Shown here one piece after another: positions 50,944 through 60,266 of a stretch of DNA of 64,000 bases. The notes below the pieces were generated by a model. That model made no database searches. It was not told where the DNA came from and saw nothing but the letters and a program-made list of their open reading frames with translations. This DNA comes from Paraburkholderia sp. LEh10 (lineage in GTDB: Bacteria > Pseudomonadota > Gammaproteobacteria > Burkholderiales > Burkholderiaceae). The translations under genes were made by a program, and so were the position numbers. How positions within the stretch are numbered: position 1 is the first letter of the stretch; the number at the start of each line of letters is the position of its first letter. The stretch is from positions 20,404 to 84,403 of the forward strand of contig NZ_JAGIPX010000035.1 in NCBI RefSeq assembly GCF_017814945.1, in the 5' to 3' direction.

Positions 50944-52038
50944 ATGAGTGAGCCGCAGCACCCGCAACCGCACGACATGGATACGCATACGGGCCGCACG
51001 CTGTCCGCGGCCGCGCCGGCTGCCGTGCCGATCGGGTTCGACTCGCTGGCCGCGGTCGGGGCGCGGCTCGCGCAGTTGCGTGAGTCGAAGGGCTGGTCGG
51101 TCGAGGATGTATCGGCGCGCCTGAAGGTCGCGCCGGGCAAGTTGCGCGGGCTTGAGGCAGGCGATCTGAGCCAGTTGCCGGACACGACGTTCGCGCTCGG
51201 CGTCGTGCGCAGTTACGCGAAAATGGTAGGGGCCGATCCGGCGCCGATGACGCAGGCGCTGCGCCGCGAAAAAGGCGTCCCGGAGCCCGCGCTGACGATG
51301 CCCGCATCGGCGGGCGCCGATTTGCCGCGCGGGAAAGTGTCGCTGTCTCTGGGGGGCGGCGGCGCGCCGCGCGGCCGCTCATGGATCTGGGGTGTAGCGC
51401 TCGCCGTCGTCGTGCTGATCGCGCTCGCCATGTGGCATACGAACAATGGTGAGTCGACGGCCTGGCTCGCGCGTCTGAAAGGCATCGTGGGCGCACCGGC
51501 GGCGACTGAAAATGCGTCGGCCGTCGCGGCCAATGCGGCCAGTGCAGCGTCCGTGACGGCCGAGGCGGCAGCTTCAAGCGCCGAGACCGACACACAAGCC
51601 ATCGCAGCGGAAGGCGCGTCCGCGGCGCCGTTGCCCGCGCCGCTGCCGACGGCGGGTGTCGCGCCGGCATCGACGGCCGCTTCCGCATCCGCGCCGGGCG
51701 CCGCAGCGCCCAAGGTTGCGAGTGCCGCGCCGGCGGTGGTGGCTGCCGCATCGGCCGAGTCGGCCAGCGAGCCGTCCGCGGCGCCGGAAGGCTCGTCGAT
51801 GGTTGCGCTGGCGGTCAAGCAGGACAGCTGGTTCAGCGTGCGCCAGAAGGACGGAAAGGAAGTATTCTCCGGCCTCGTGCATGCAGGCGAGACGAAAGAG
51901 GTAAGCGGGTTGCCGCCGCTCAAGGTGACGGTCGGCAACAAGGCCGGTCTGGATTCGATCACGCTGGACGGCCAGCCTGTTGACCCAGCCAAATATGCGT
52001 CTGCGAAGGGTAATGTGGCGCGCTTCGCGTTGCCCTGA
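50944..52038 (+). CDS. RodZ-like protein (HTH-TM-DUF4115)
   Basis: An inner-membrane protein with cytoplasmic helix-turn-helix (~33-108; RLAQLRESKGWSVEDVSARLKV), one membrane segment (~146-164), a long Ala/Ser-rich periplasmic linker (~175-280) and a C-terminal DUF4115-like domain (SWFSVRQKDGKEVFSGLVHAG). RodZ links MreB to the cell-wall machinery. GAAAGGATTTGGG supports the start at 50944. The total is 364 residues. The linker is unusually Ala-rich. It lies between rlmN and ispG as in other proteobacteria. Confidence 0.88.
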   Translation: MSEPQHPQPHDMDTHTGRTLSAAAPAAVPIGFDSLAAVGARLAQLRESKGWSVEDVSARLKVAPGKLRGLEAGDLSQLPDTTFALGVVRSYAKMVGADPAPMTQALRREKGVPEPALTMPASAGADLPRGKVSLSLGGGGAPRGRSWIWGVALAVVVLIALAMWHTNNGESTAWLARLKGIVGAPAATENASAVAANAASAASVTAEAAASSAETDTQAIAAEGASAAPLPAPLPTAGVAPASTAASASAPGAAAPKVASAAPAVVAAASAESASEPSAAPEGSSMVALAVKQDSWFSVRQKDGKEVFSGLVHAGETKEVSGLPPLKVTVGNKAGLDSITLDGQPVDPAKYASAKGNVARFALP

Positions 52039-52162
52039 CGCAATTCAACCGTGTGCGTCGCGGGTTTCAGGGCCGCGGCGCTTTTTCAATTCATGCGCCG
52101 TATTCAGCGACGTGCCGGGACGCTTTCCCGGCCACGAGCAGGCGGCGTAAGCGGGTTTATCG

Positions 52163-53476
52163 ATGCACTCCGATCAAGTGAAATCCAGCAGTCAGATTGT
52201 TTCGACCGTGCCGGTGTTCGGCGGTCACGCGCCGCGTCGCCGCTCGCATGCCGTCGATGTCCGTTGGGGCGGCCAGCTCGTGACGATCGGTGGCGACGCG
52301 CCCGTGCGCGTGCAATCGATGACGAACACGGATACGGCAGACGCGATCGGCACCGCGATCCAGATCAAGGAGCTCGCGCAAGCGGGTTCCGAACTCGTGC
52401 GCATCACGGTGAACACGCCCGAAGCCGCCGCCGCTGTGCCCGCCGTTCGCGAGCAGCTCGACCGTATGGGCGTGACGGTGCCGCTCGTCGGCGATTTTCA
52501 CTACAACGGCCATCTGCTGCTGCGTGACTATCCCGGCTGCGCGGAATCGCTGTCGAAGTACCGGATCAATCCGGGCAACGTCGGCCAGGGCGCGAAGCGC
52601 GACACGCAGTTCGCGCAGATGATCGAAGCCGCCGCCAGGTACGACAAGCCGGTGCGTATCGGCGTGAACTGGGGCAGCCTCGATCAGGACCTGCTCGCGA
52701 AGATGATGGACGAAAACGCCACGCGCGCCGAACCTTGGGAAGCGCAAAGCGTGATGTACGAGGCGCTGATCCAGTCGGCGATCGGCTCGGCGGAACGCGC
52801 CGTCGAACTCGGCCTTGGCCGCGACAAGATCATCCTGTCGTGCAAGGTGAGCGGCGTGCAGGATCTGATCGCCGTATATCAGGAACTCGCGCGCCGCTGC
52901 GACTTTGCGCTGCACCTGGGCCTGACGGAAGCGGGTATGGGCTCGAAAGGTATCGTCGCGTCGACGGCGGCGCTCGCCGTGCTGTTGCAGCAAGGCATCG
53001 GCGACACGATCCGCATTTCGCTGACGCCGGAGCCAGGCGCGTCGCGCACGGGCGAAGTGATCGTTGGCCAGGAAATCCTGCAGACGATGGGTCTGCGCTC
53101 GTTCACGCCGATGGTTATCGCGTGCCCCGGCTGCGGCCGCACGACGAGCACGCTGTTTCAGGAACTCGCGTCGCAAATCCAGACGTATCTGCGTACGCAG
53201 ATGCCCGTGTGGCGTGACAGCTATCCTGGTGTCGAGAAGATGCATGTTGCCGTGATGGGCTGCATCGTCAACGGTCCCGGCGAATCGAAGCACGCGAACA
53301 TCGGCATCAGCCTGCCGGGCTCGGGCGAAAACCCGGCCGCGCCCGTGTTCATCGACGGCGTGAAGGTCAAGACGCTGCGCGGCGAAAACATTGCGCAGGA
53401 ATTCCAGCAGATCGTGAGCGACTACGTCGAGCGCAGTTACGGTCCCAATGCCGTCCGCGCCGAAGCGGCGAACTGA
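52163..53476 (+). CDS. ispG: 4-hydroxy-3-methylbut-2-en-1-yl diphosphate synthase (ispG)
   Basis: Iron-sulfur enzyme of the MEP isoprenoid pathway. The 437-residue protein has an N-terminal TIM-barrel (VRVQSMTNTDTADA; HYNGHLLLRDYP) and a C-terminal domain with the [4Fe-4S] cysteines in ACPGCGRTT and GCIVNGPGESK. The length is that of the beta-proteobacterial form, longer than the ~370-residue E. coli enzyme. Directly upstream of hisS. Confidence 0.97.
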   Translation: MHSDQVKSSSQIVSTVPVFGGHAPRRRSHAVDVRWGGQLVTIGGDAPVRVQSMTNTDTADAIGTAIQIKELAQAGSELVRITVNTPEAAAAVPAVREQLDRMGVTVPLVGDFHYNGHLLLRDYPGCAESLSKYRINPGNVGQGAKRDTQFAQMIEAAARYDKPVRIGVNWGSLDQDLLAKMMDENATRAEPWEAQSVMYEALIQSAIGSAERAVELGLGRDKIILSCKVSGVQDLIAVYQELARRCDFALHLGLTEAGMGSKGIVASTAALAVLLQQGIGDTIRISLTPEPGASRTGEVIVGQEILQTMGLRSFTPMVIACPGCGRTTSTLFQELASQIQTYLRTQMPVWRDSYPGVEKMHVAVMGCIVNGPGESKHANIGISLPGSGENPAAPVFIDGVKVKTLRGENIAQEFQQIVSDYVERSYGPNAVRAEAAN

Positions 53477-53509
53477 TTCGCTCCACATCCAATCGTCAAT
53501 CGAAGACAG

Positions 53510-54850
53510 ATGACTGAACAGAAGAAACGGCTTGAAAAATTGTCCGGCGTGAAGGGCATGAACGACATCCTTCCGCAGGACGCCGGCCTGTGGGAATTTT
53601 TCGAAACGACGGTCAAGTCGATGCTGCGTTCGTACGGATACCAGAATATCCGCACGCCGATCATCGAGCACACGCAACTTTTCACGCGCGGCATCGGTGA
53701 AGTGACTGACATCGTCGAAAAAGAGATGTACAGCTTCACGGATGCGCTGAACGGCGAAAACCTGACGATGCGTCCGGAGAACACGGCCGCCGTCGTGCGC
53801 GCGTCGATCGAGCACAACCTGTTGTACGACGGCCCGAAGCGCCTGTGGTACATCGGCCCGATGTTCCGTCACGAGCGTCCGCAGCGCGGGCGTTATCGCC
53901 AGTTCCATCAGGTGGGCGTCGAGGCGCTCGGTTTCGCCGGCCCGGATGCCGATGCGGAAATCATCCTGATGTGCCAGCGTCTGTGGGACGACCTCGGCCT
54001 GACAGGCATCAAGCTCGAAATCAATTCGCTGGGTCTTGCCGAAGAGCGCGCGAAACATCGCGTCGAGCTGATTGCGTACCTCGAAAAGCATATCGACGTG
54101 CTCGACGAAGACGCGAAGCGTCGTCTTTACACGAACCCGCTGCGCGTGCTGGACACGAAGAATCCCGCGTTGCAGGAAGTTGCGCAGAATGCGCCGAAAC
54201 TGATCGACTTTCTCGGCGAGGAATCGCGCGCGCACTTTGAAGGGCTGCAGCGCATTCTGAAGGCGAACAACATTCCGTTCACGATCAATCCGCGTCTGGT
54301 GCGCGGTCTCGACTACTACAACCTCACCGTGTTCGAGTGGATCACCGACAAGCTCGGCGCGCAAGGCACGGTCGCGGCAGGCGGCCGCTACGATCCGCTC
54401 ATCGAGCAGCTGGGCGGCAAGCCGACGGCCGCGTGCGGCTGGGCGATGGGCGTCGAGCGCATTCTCGAATTGCTGAAGGAAGAGAAGCTCGTGCCGGAAG
54501 CCGAGGGTTGCGATGTGTATGTCGCGCACCAGGGCGATGCGGCGCGCGAGCAGGCATTCATCATCGCCGAGCGTCTGCGTGATACGGGCCTCGACGTGAT
54601 TCTGCATTGCAGTCCTGATGGTCAGGCTGCGAGCTTCAAGTCGCAGATGAAGCGCGCCGACGCAAGCGGCGCAGCGTTTGCGGTGATCCTCGGCGAAGAC
54701 GAGGTCGCGAACGGCACGGCGGGTGTCAAGGCGCTGCGCGACATGTCGCAAAGCGGCGCAAAGAGCGAGCAACAGACGGTGCCGCTCGAAGACTTGACCG
54801 AATATCTAATCAATGCGATGGTTGCGTCCACCGAAGACGGCGACGACTGA
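53510..54850 (+). CDS. hisS: Histidyl-tRNA synthetase
   Basis: A class IIa synthetase for tRNA-His. The 446-residue protein has motif 1 (FETTVKSMLRSYGYQNIRTPI), motif 2 (GPMFRHERPQRGRYRQFHQVG), the His-specific RGLDYYNLTVFEW, and motif 3 near WAMGVERILELL. A C-terminal anticodon-binding domain covers ~345-440. It is in the standard ispG-hisS-yfgM-bamB order. A catalytically different paralogue, hisZ, starts at 63115. Confidence 0.98.
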   Translation: MTEQKKRLEKLSGVKGMNDILPQDAGLWEFFETTVKSMLRSYGYQNIRTPIIEHTQLFTRGIGEVTDIVEKEMYSFTDALNGENLTMRPENTAAVVRASIEHNLLYDGPKRLWYIGPMFRHERPQRGRYRQFHQVGVEALGFAGPDADAEIILMCQRLWDDLGLTGIKLEINSLGLAEERAKHRVELIAYLEKHIDVLDEDAKRRLYTNPLRVLDTKNPALQEVAQNAPKLIDFLGEESRAHFEGLQRILKANNIPFTINPRLVRGLDYYNLTVFEWITDKLGAQGTVAAGGRYDPLIEQLGGKPTAACGWAMGVERILELLKEEKLVPEAEGCDVYVAHQGDAAREQAFIIAERLRDTGLDVILHCSPDGQAASFKSQMKRADASGAAFAVILGEDEVANGTAGVKALRDMSQSGAKSEQQTVPLEDLTEYLINAMVASTEDGDD

Positions 54851-54930
54851 TCGCTCAGTTGTTCGATGGGCCGCAATACAGCGGCGGCCCCAATCTGACA
54901 AGGCACCAGGAAAAAGGAAATCGCGTCGCG

Positions 54931-55557
54931 ATGAGTTACCACGACGAACAAGAATCGGTTGAAAGCCTGAAGGCATGGTGGGCGCAGTGGGGAAATGCCA
55001 CGACCTGGATCGTGCTGGTGGCGCTCGTCGCCGCGGCGGGCTGGAACGGCTGGAACTACTGGCAGCGTCATCAGGCGGCGGAGGCGGCCGTGCTGTACGA
55101 CCAGCTTCAGCAGGCCACGGCGGGCGGCGACAAGGCGACCATCACGCGCGTCGCAACCGACATGGAAGACAAGTTCGGCGGCACCGCGTATGCGCAAATG
55201 ACGGCGCTCGCGGCCGCGAAGGCGCTCTATACAGCGGGCGACGAACCCGGCGCGAAAGCGCAGCTCCAGTGGGCCATCGACCACGCGAAGGACGACGAAT
55301 TCAAGCAGATCGCGAAGCTGCGTCTTGCCTCGCTGCTGCTCGACGAAAAGGCCTATGACGCCGGTCTCGCGCTGCTCAACGATCCTTCGGATGCGTTCAA
55401 GGGCGTGGTCGCCGACCGCCGCGGCGATCTGCTCGCCGCTCAAGGCAAGCGCGACGATGCGCGCGCTGCCTACAAGCTCGCGCTCGACTCGCTGCCGAAG
55501 AGCGACGCGTCCGCCCGTCAGCTGGTTCAGTTCAAGCTCGACGCGCTGGGCGGCTGA
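54931..55557 (+). CDS. YfgM-like TPR protein (SecYEG ancillary subunit)
   Basis: A 208-residue single-pass membrane protein. A short cytoplasmic tail (~1-22) comes first, then a membrane segment (~23-43, IVLVALVAAAGWNG), then a TPR-like periplasmic domain. YfgM of E. coli associates with PpiD and the Sec translocon and mediates periplasmic proteostasis. ATG at 54931 is preceded by AAGGAAATCGCGTCGCG; the longer upstream frame is not used. Followed by bamB, as in E. coli. Confidence 0.92.
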   Translation: MSYHDEQESVESLKAWWAQWGNATTWIVLVALVAAAGWNGWNYWQRHQAAEAAVLYDQLQQATAGGDKATITRVATDMEDKFGGTAYAQMTALAAAKALYTAGDEPGAKAQLQWAIDHAKDDEFKQIAKLRLASLLLDEKAYDAGLALLNDPSDAFKGVVADRRGDLLAAQGKRDDARAAYKLALDSLPKSDASARQLVQFKLDALGG

Positions 55558-55625
55558 TCGTTGCGCGCCGCCGCAACGTCCGCCGTTTCCTTTTGATCAA
55601 TACAACATACATGCTTCGTTCACCG

Positions 55626-56771
55626 ATGAATCTGCTGAAACGTTACGCTGTGCCCGTTGCCTGTGCGATGACCGTGCTCGCTCTGACGGCCTGCTCATCG
55701 TCGAAAGACGAGCGCCGCGTGCCCACGCCGCTCACCGAGTTCAAACCCGTGCTCGACGTACAGCAGGCGTGGACGGCCAGCGTGGGCAAGGCCGGGCGCT
55801 ATATGTTCTCGCCCGTTGCCGTCGGCGACGCCGTGTACGCGGCTGGCGCGAACGGCTCGGTCGCGAAGATCGATGCGAAGACGGGCAAGGACATCTGGCG
55901 CACGAAGCTCGGCGACGACCTGTCGGCGGGCGTCGGCACGGACGGCACGCTGACGGCAGTCGGCGGCCTGAAAGGCGAAGTGTACGTGCTCGACGAAGGC
56001 GGCAAGCTGTCGTGGAAGGGCACGGCGCCGGGCGAGATCCTGTCGCCGCCGCTCGTCGGTAATGGCCTCGTGGTCGTGCGCACCGTCGATGGCCAGATCA
56101 CCGCGTTCAACGCACGGACGGGCGAGCAGAAGTGGAACTACCGCAACCGTGCAGTGCCCCTCAATCTGCGCGTGTCGTCGGGCATGACGTTCGCGGGCGA
56201 CCAGGCCGTGCTGGCCGGCTTCCCGGGCGGCCAGTTCGCGGCGATCAACGTGCAGACGGGCGACGCCTACTGGACGACGCCTGTGTCGTATCCGAAGGGC
56301 GTGACGGAAGTCGAGCGCATCAACGACGTGACGGGCCCGCCAACGCTGGTCGGCGCCGAAACCTGCGCGGTGACGTTCCAGGGCCAGCTCGGCTGCTTCG
56401 ATGCGAACTCGGGCCGCGCTCTGTGGGAAAAGGCGTTCTCGAGCACGAGCGGCCTCGCGCAGGACGACCGCGTCGTGGTTGCGGGCGACGACTGGGCGAT
56501 CGTGTCGGCGTTCGACGCTTCGTCGGGCCAGCAACTGTGGCGCAACGACCAGCTGAAAAGCCGCGACGTGAGCGTGCCGTTGTTGCTAGGTCATGCCGCC
56601 GTGGTGGGCGACTACAAAGGCTTCGTGCACTTCCTGTCGCGTGACGACGGCACGTTCGTCGCCCGCGCGAAGACAGACGGCAGCGCGATTACCGCTGCGC
56701 CCGTGCTCGCCGGCGATACGCTGATCGTGCAGACGCATGACGGCGACCTGTACGGTTTCCGTCCGCGCTAA
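55626..56771 (+). CDS. bamB: Outer-membrane assembly lipoprotein BamB
   Basis: A beta-propeller lipoprotein of the Bam complex. The 381-residue product has lipobox LTAC with Cys23. The mature part consists of PQQ-like eight-bladed propeller repeats with recurrent Trp motifs (NARTGEQKWNYRN, DANSGRALWEKAF, DASSGQQLWRND). The start at 55626 yields the signal peptide. It ends GDLYGFRPR. A terminator follows at 56825. Confidence 0.95.
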   Translation: MNLLKRYAVPVACAMTVLALTACSSSKDERRVPTPLTEFKPVLDVQQAWTASVGKAGRYMFSPVAVGDAVYAAGANGSVAKIDAKTGKDIWRTKLGDDLSAGVGTDGTLTAVGGLKGEVYVLDEGGKLSWKGTAPGEILSPPLVGNGLVVVRTVDGQITAFNARTGEQKWNYRNRAVPLNLRVSSGMTFAGDQAVLAGFPGGQFAAINVQTGDAYWTTPVSYPKGVTEVERINDVTGPPTLVGAETCAVTFQGQLGCFDANSGRALWEKAFSSTSGLAQDDRVVVAGDDWAIVSAFDASSGQQLWRNDQLKSRDVSVPLLLGHAAVVGDYKGFVHFLSRDDGTFVARAKTDGSAITAAPVLAGDTLIVQTHDGDLYGFRPR

Positions 56772-57181
56772 CAGCAGTTTGGCCGTGTGGCGCGTCTGGT
56801 GGCTTGAGGGCGTCGCTCGGTGATATGCAGGCCGGCTTTGCCGGCCGCATGTTTTTTGACGGCGCGTGACCAACACGAGCCGTCGTCGAAAATCGGGCCG
56901 TCAGCCGGGCTGCGCTGGCGGTCATCCAGCGCTTGCTGCGCTGTCAAGGCGATGCAGTTGCCGTTTGCTGCCGCCTGCATGATGCGCAACGCGCCTCGCC
57001 GTGTATGGGCAGCCACCCAGGCAGCCAACCTGAATCCCGTTCGTCTGCGCAAGCTCCGCGCGTCCGAAACGGGTCAATTTCGTGATAATTTTCGTCAAAC
57101 GCAGCCGTGCAACGGCCGCATGGCGTTGCCAGCGCGGCAGCTCGATTGATCGACGCCGCGCTTCACTGTGAACAAGATCTG
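56772..57181. other. Intergenic region, bamB to der
   Basis: This 410-bp gap is long for this conserved gene pair. It contains the bamB terminator near its left end. The rest has no convincing gene; the plus frame that enters der upstream (from 57107) lacks a family match. A TGATAATT stretch near 57080 could serve as a -10 for der. No clear -35. Confidence 0.5.
56825..56857 (+). terminator. Terminator after bamB
   Basis: GGCCGGC-TTT-GCCGGCC forms a 7-bp stem, extended by ATGC/GCAT pairs with one bulged A, followed by GTTTTTTG. It would separate der from the ndk-bamB unit, or attenuate it. Confidence 0.8.
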
Positions 57182-58519
57182 ATGAAACCCGTTATTGCCC
57201 TCGTCGGGCGCCCCAATGTGGGGAAATCCACGCTGTTCAACCGGCTCACGCGCTCGCGCGATGCGCTCGTCGCCGATTTGCCCGGCCTTACGCGCGACCG
57301 TCACTATGGTGAAGGGCGCGTCGGCGAGCGACCGTATCTCGTCGTCGATACGGGCGGCTTCGAGCCCGTCGCGAAGGATGGCATTCTGCACGAGATGGCG
57401 CGGCAGACGCGCCAGGCCGTCGAGGAGTCGGATATCGTCGTGTTCATCGTCGATGGCCGCAACGGCCTCGCGCCGCAGGACAAGTCGATCGCCGACTATC
57501 TTCGCAAGACGGGCCGGCCGATTTTCCTCGTCGTCAACAAGGCCGAGGGGATGAAATACTCGGCCGTGGCCGCCGACTTTTACGAGCTCGGCCTTGGCGA
57601 TCCGCGCGCGATTTCCGCTGCGCACGGCGACGGCGTCACGGAAATGATCAACGAGGCGCTCGAAGTCGCGTACGCTGGCCAGCCGGAAGAAGGCGACGAA
57701 GAGAAGGAGCCGCATGGCATCAAGATCGCGATCGTTGGGCGGCCGAACGTCGGCAAGTCGACGCTGGTGAACACGCTGATCGGCGAAGACCGCGTGATCG
57801 CGTTCGACATGCCGGGCACGACGCGCGATTCGATCTACGTCGACTTCGAGCGGCAAGGCAGGAAATACACGCTGATCGACACGGCCGGCTTGCGCAAGCG
57901 CGGCAAGGTGTTCGAGGCGATCGAGAAGTTCTCGGTGGTGAAGACGCTGCAGTCGATCTCCGACGCCAATGTCGTGATCCTGCTGCTCGACGCGCGCCAG
58001 GACATTTCGGAGCAGGACGCGCACATCGCGGGCTTCGTCGTCGAACAGGGGCGGGCGCTCGTGGTCGGCGTGAACAAGTGGGACGGGCTCGATCCGCATG
58101 TGCGTGAGCGCACCAAATCGGATCTGCAGCGCAAGCTAAAATTCCTCGAATTCGCGAAGTTCCATTTCATTTCCGCAGCCGAAAAAACGGGAATCGGCCC
58201 GCTGATGCGTTCCGTCGACGACGCATACAAGGCCGCGATGTCCAAGCTGCCGACGCCGAAGCTCACGCGCGCGCTGATCGAGGCCGTCGAGTTCCAGCAG
58301 CCGCGCCGCCGGGGCCCCGTGCGTCCGAAGCTGCGTTACGCGCACCAGGGGGGGCAGAATCCACCGATCATCGTGATTCACGGCAATGCGCTCGACGCCG
58401 TCACCGACACGTACAAGCGCTACCTCGAGAACCGCTTCCGGGAAACTTTCGCGTTGACGGGCACTCCATTGCGGATAGAGTTCCGGTCGTCGACGAACCC
58501 CTATGCGGACAAGGGGTGA
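57182..58519 (+). CDS. der: Ribosome-biogenesis GTPase Der (EngA)
   Basis: A tandem-GTPase protein needed for 50S maturation. The 445-residue protein has two G domains, each with GRPNVGKST (residues ~8-16 and ~185), DXXG motifs DTGGFEP and DTAGLRK, and NKxD-like motifs (VNKAEG; VNKWDGL). A KH-like C-terminal domain follows. The start at 57182 gives the family MKPVIALVGRPN. Gene order bamB-der is conserved. Confidence 0.98.
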   Translation: MKPVIALVGRPNVGKSTLFNRLTRSRDALVADLPGLTRDRHYGEGRVGERPYLVVDTGGFEPVAKDGILHEMARQTRQAVEESDIVVFIVDGRNGLAPQDKSIADYLRKTGRPIFLVVNKAEGMKYSAVAADFYELGLGDPRAISAAHGDGVTEMINEALEVAYAGQPEEGDEEKEPHGIKIAIVGRPNVGKSTLVNTLIGEDRVIAFDMPGTTRDSIYVDFERQGRKYTLIDTAGLRKRGKVFEAIEKFSVVKTLQSISDANVVILLLDARQDISEQDAHIAGFVVEQGRALVVGVNKWDGLDPHVRERTKSDLQRKLKFLEFAKFHFISAAEKTGIGPLMRSVDDAYKAAMSKLPTPKLTRALIEAVEFQQPRRRGPVRPKLRYAHQGGQNPPIIVIHGNALDAVTDTYKRYLENRFRETFALTGTPLRIEFRSSTNPYADKG

Positions 58520-58573
58520 AACGGGCCGGGAACCGGGTTGAAATCCGGCCCGAAACCCGCATGTACACTGGCT

Positions 58574-58591
58574 CCTGGCCGAACGGCCAGG
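58574..58591 (+). other. Hairpin after der
   Basis: CCTGGCC-GAAC-GGCCAGG is a perfect 7-bp stem with a tetraloop in the 177-bp der-hfq gap. No T-run follows directly, so it is not called a terminator; it may be an RNA end or a pause signal. Confidence 0.4.
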
Positions 58592-58696
58592 CGAAGCGCT
58601 GGTAAATAAAAATCGGCTATAGTGTAGCGATTGACGGCGGATTTCTTTTTCTTCGCCGACAATTAAGTCAACCTGCAAAAAAATACGGAGTTTGCT

Positions 58697-58933
58697 ATGA
58701 GCAACAAAGGGCAACTGTTACAAGACCCGTTTTTGAACGCACTGCGTAAAGAGCATGTGCCCGTCTCGATCTATCTGGTCAACGGCATCAAGCTTCAAGG
58801 GAACATTGAATCGTTCGACCAGTACGTCGTGTTGCTCCGGAATACCGTCACCCAGATGGTGTACAAGCACGCAATTTCGACCGTCGTGCCCGCTCGTCCG
58901 GTGAATTTCCACCCGGATTCCGAATCGTCCTAA
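58697..58933 (+). CDS. hfq: RNA chaperone Hfq
   Basis: A 78-residue Sm-like hexameric RNA chaperone for small RNA-mRNA pairing. The Sm1 motif lies in LVNGIKLQGNIESFDQYVVLL and the Sm2 motif is YKHAISTVVP. QDPFLNALRKEHVPVSIYL starts the alpha-helix. TACGGAGTTTGCT is the ribosome-binding site. There is almost no C-terminal tail, unlike E. coli Hfq (102 residues). It is followed by hflX. Confidence 0.99.
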   Translation: MSNKGQLLQDPFLNALRKEHVPVSIYLVNGIKLQGNIESFDQYVVLLRNTVTQMVYKHAISTVVPARPVNFHPDSESS

Positions 58934-58942
58934 CCCTTCGTC

Positions 58943-58994
58943 GCGGCCGGTCGAGCGTCGTCCGCAGGCGACAAAGACCGGCCGCTTCATTTTG
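58943..58994 (+). terminator. Hairpin between hfq and hflX, terminator-like
   Basis: GCGGCCGGTC (58943-58952) pairs with GACCGGCCGC (58976-58985), a perfect 10-bp stem with a 23-nt loop, followed by TTCATTTTG. It could terminate part of the hfq transcripts, and it lies right before the TTG start of hflX, so it may also tune hflX translation. Confidence 0.5.
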
Positions 58995-60236
58995 ACATCC
59001 ACCAATTTGATTAACGCCGCGCTTGTCGGCATCGACTTCGGCAAGATCGATTTCGAAGCCAGTCTCGAAGAACTCAGCCTGCTCGCGCAAAGCGCGGGCG
59101 CCCATCCTGCCGTCACTCTCACCGGAAGACGCTCCAGTCCCGATGCCGCGATGTTCGTCGGCAGCGGCAAGGCCGAAGAACTGCGCCTTGCATGCGAGGC
59201 GAACGACATCGAGATCGTCATCTTCAATCACGCGCTCGCGCCCGCGCAGCAGCGCAATCTGGAGCGTGCGCTTAACAGGCGTGTCGTAGACCGCACGAGC
59301 CTCATCCTCGACATCTTCGCGCAACGGGCGCGCAGCCACGAAGGCAAGCTGCAGGTCGAACTCGCGCAACTGCAATATCTCGCGACACGGCTGATCCGCG
59401 CGTGGACTCACCTCGAGCGGCAAAAGGGCGGTATCGGCCTGCGCGGCCCAGGTGAAACGCAGCTCGAAACCGACCGCCGGCTGATCGGCGAGCGCATCAA
59501 GATGCTCAAGGGCCGTCTCGAAAAGCTGCGCCGCCAGCACGGCACCCAGCGCCGCGCGCGCGCGCGCAATCGCACGATGTCGGTGTCGCTCGTCGGCTAT
59601 ACGAACGCAGGCAAGTCGACGCTGTTCAACGCGCTGACGAAGGCGCAGGCCTACGCCGCCGACCAGCTGTTCGCCACGCTCGACACGACCTCGCGCCGCG
59701 TCTATCTCGGTGAGGAGACCGGGCAGATCGTCGTGTCGGACACCGTAGGATTCATTCGTGAGCTGCCTCACCAACTGGTGGCGGCATTTCGCGCCACGCT
59801 CGAAGAAACGATTCACGCCGATCTGCTGTTGCACGTTGTCGATGCGTCGAGCGCGGTGCGTCTCGATCAGATCGATCAGGTCAACGACGTGCTGCGCGAG
59901 ATCGGCGCAGACACCATCCGTCAGGTACTGGTGTTCAACAAGATCGACGCGGTGCCGGAGCTGGCGGCCCGAGGCGACGCGGTCGAGCGGGACGAGTATG
60001 GTAATATTTCGCGCGTCTTTTTGAGCGCGCGCACGGGGCAAGGACTGGACACACTGCGCGCTGCCATCGCCGAAATCGCAACGGCCGAACATCTTTCGGA
60101 ATCTGACGGTCTGCTGTCGGAGGGAGACCCGGGAGCGGCGGCATTTCATCAAGACCAACGCGATGATGCAGGCGAAGACCACCGCGAAGACCGCAAGATC
60201 CCAGACACGGGCGCCGACCCGTTCCAATTGCATTGA
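58992..60236 (+). CDS. hflX: GTPase HflX
   Basis: A ribosome-associated GTPase that splits stalled or heat-damaged ribosomes. The 414-residue protein has an N-terminal HflX domain with GPGETQLETDRRLI, then a coiled region and a G domain (GYTNAGKST, DTVGFIREL, NKID). An acidic, His-containing tail of ~45 residues (RDDAGEDHREDRK) follows. No ATG is near the start; TTG at 58992 and TTG at 59007 (giving MINAALVG...) are both possible, and the second gives the more usual N-terminus. No strong ribosome-binding site is visible. Confidence 0.9.
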   Translation: MTSTNLINAALVGIDFGKIDFEASLEELSLLAQSAGAHPAVTLTGRRSSPDAAMFVGSGKAEELRLACEANDIEIVIFNHALAPAQQRNLERALNRRVVDRTSLILDIFAQRARSHEGKLQVELAQLQYLATRLIRAWTHLERQKGGIGLRGPGETQLETDRRLIGERIKMLKGRLEKLRRQHGTQRRARARNRTMSVSLVGYTNAGKSTLFNALTKAQAYAADQLFATLDTTSRRVYLGEETGQIVVSDTVGFIRELPHQLVAAFRATLEETIHADLLLHVVDASSAVRLDQIDQVNDVLREIGADTIRQVLVFNKIDAVPELAARGDAVERDEYGNISRVFLSARTGQGLDTLRAAIAEIATAEHLSESDGLLSEGDPGAAAFHQDQRDDAGEDHREDRKIPDTGADPFQLH

Positions 60237-60266
60237 CCCGCTGTCTACTCTGGTGAACGAACACAG

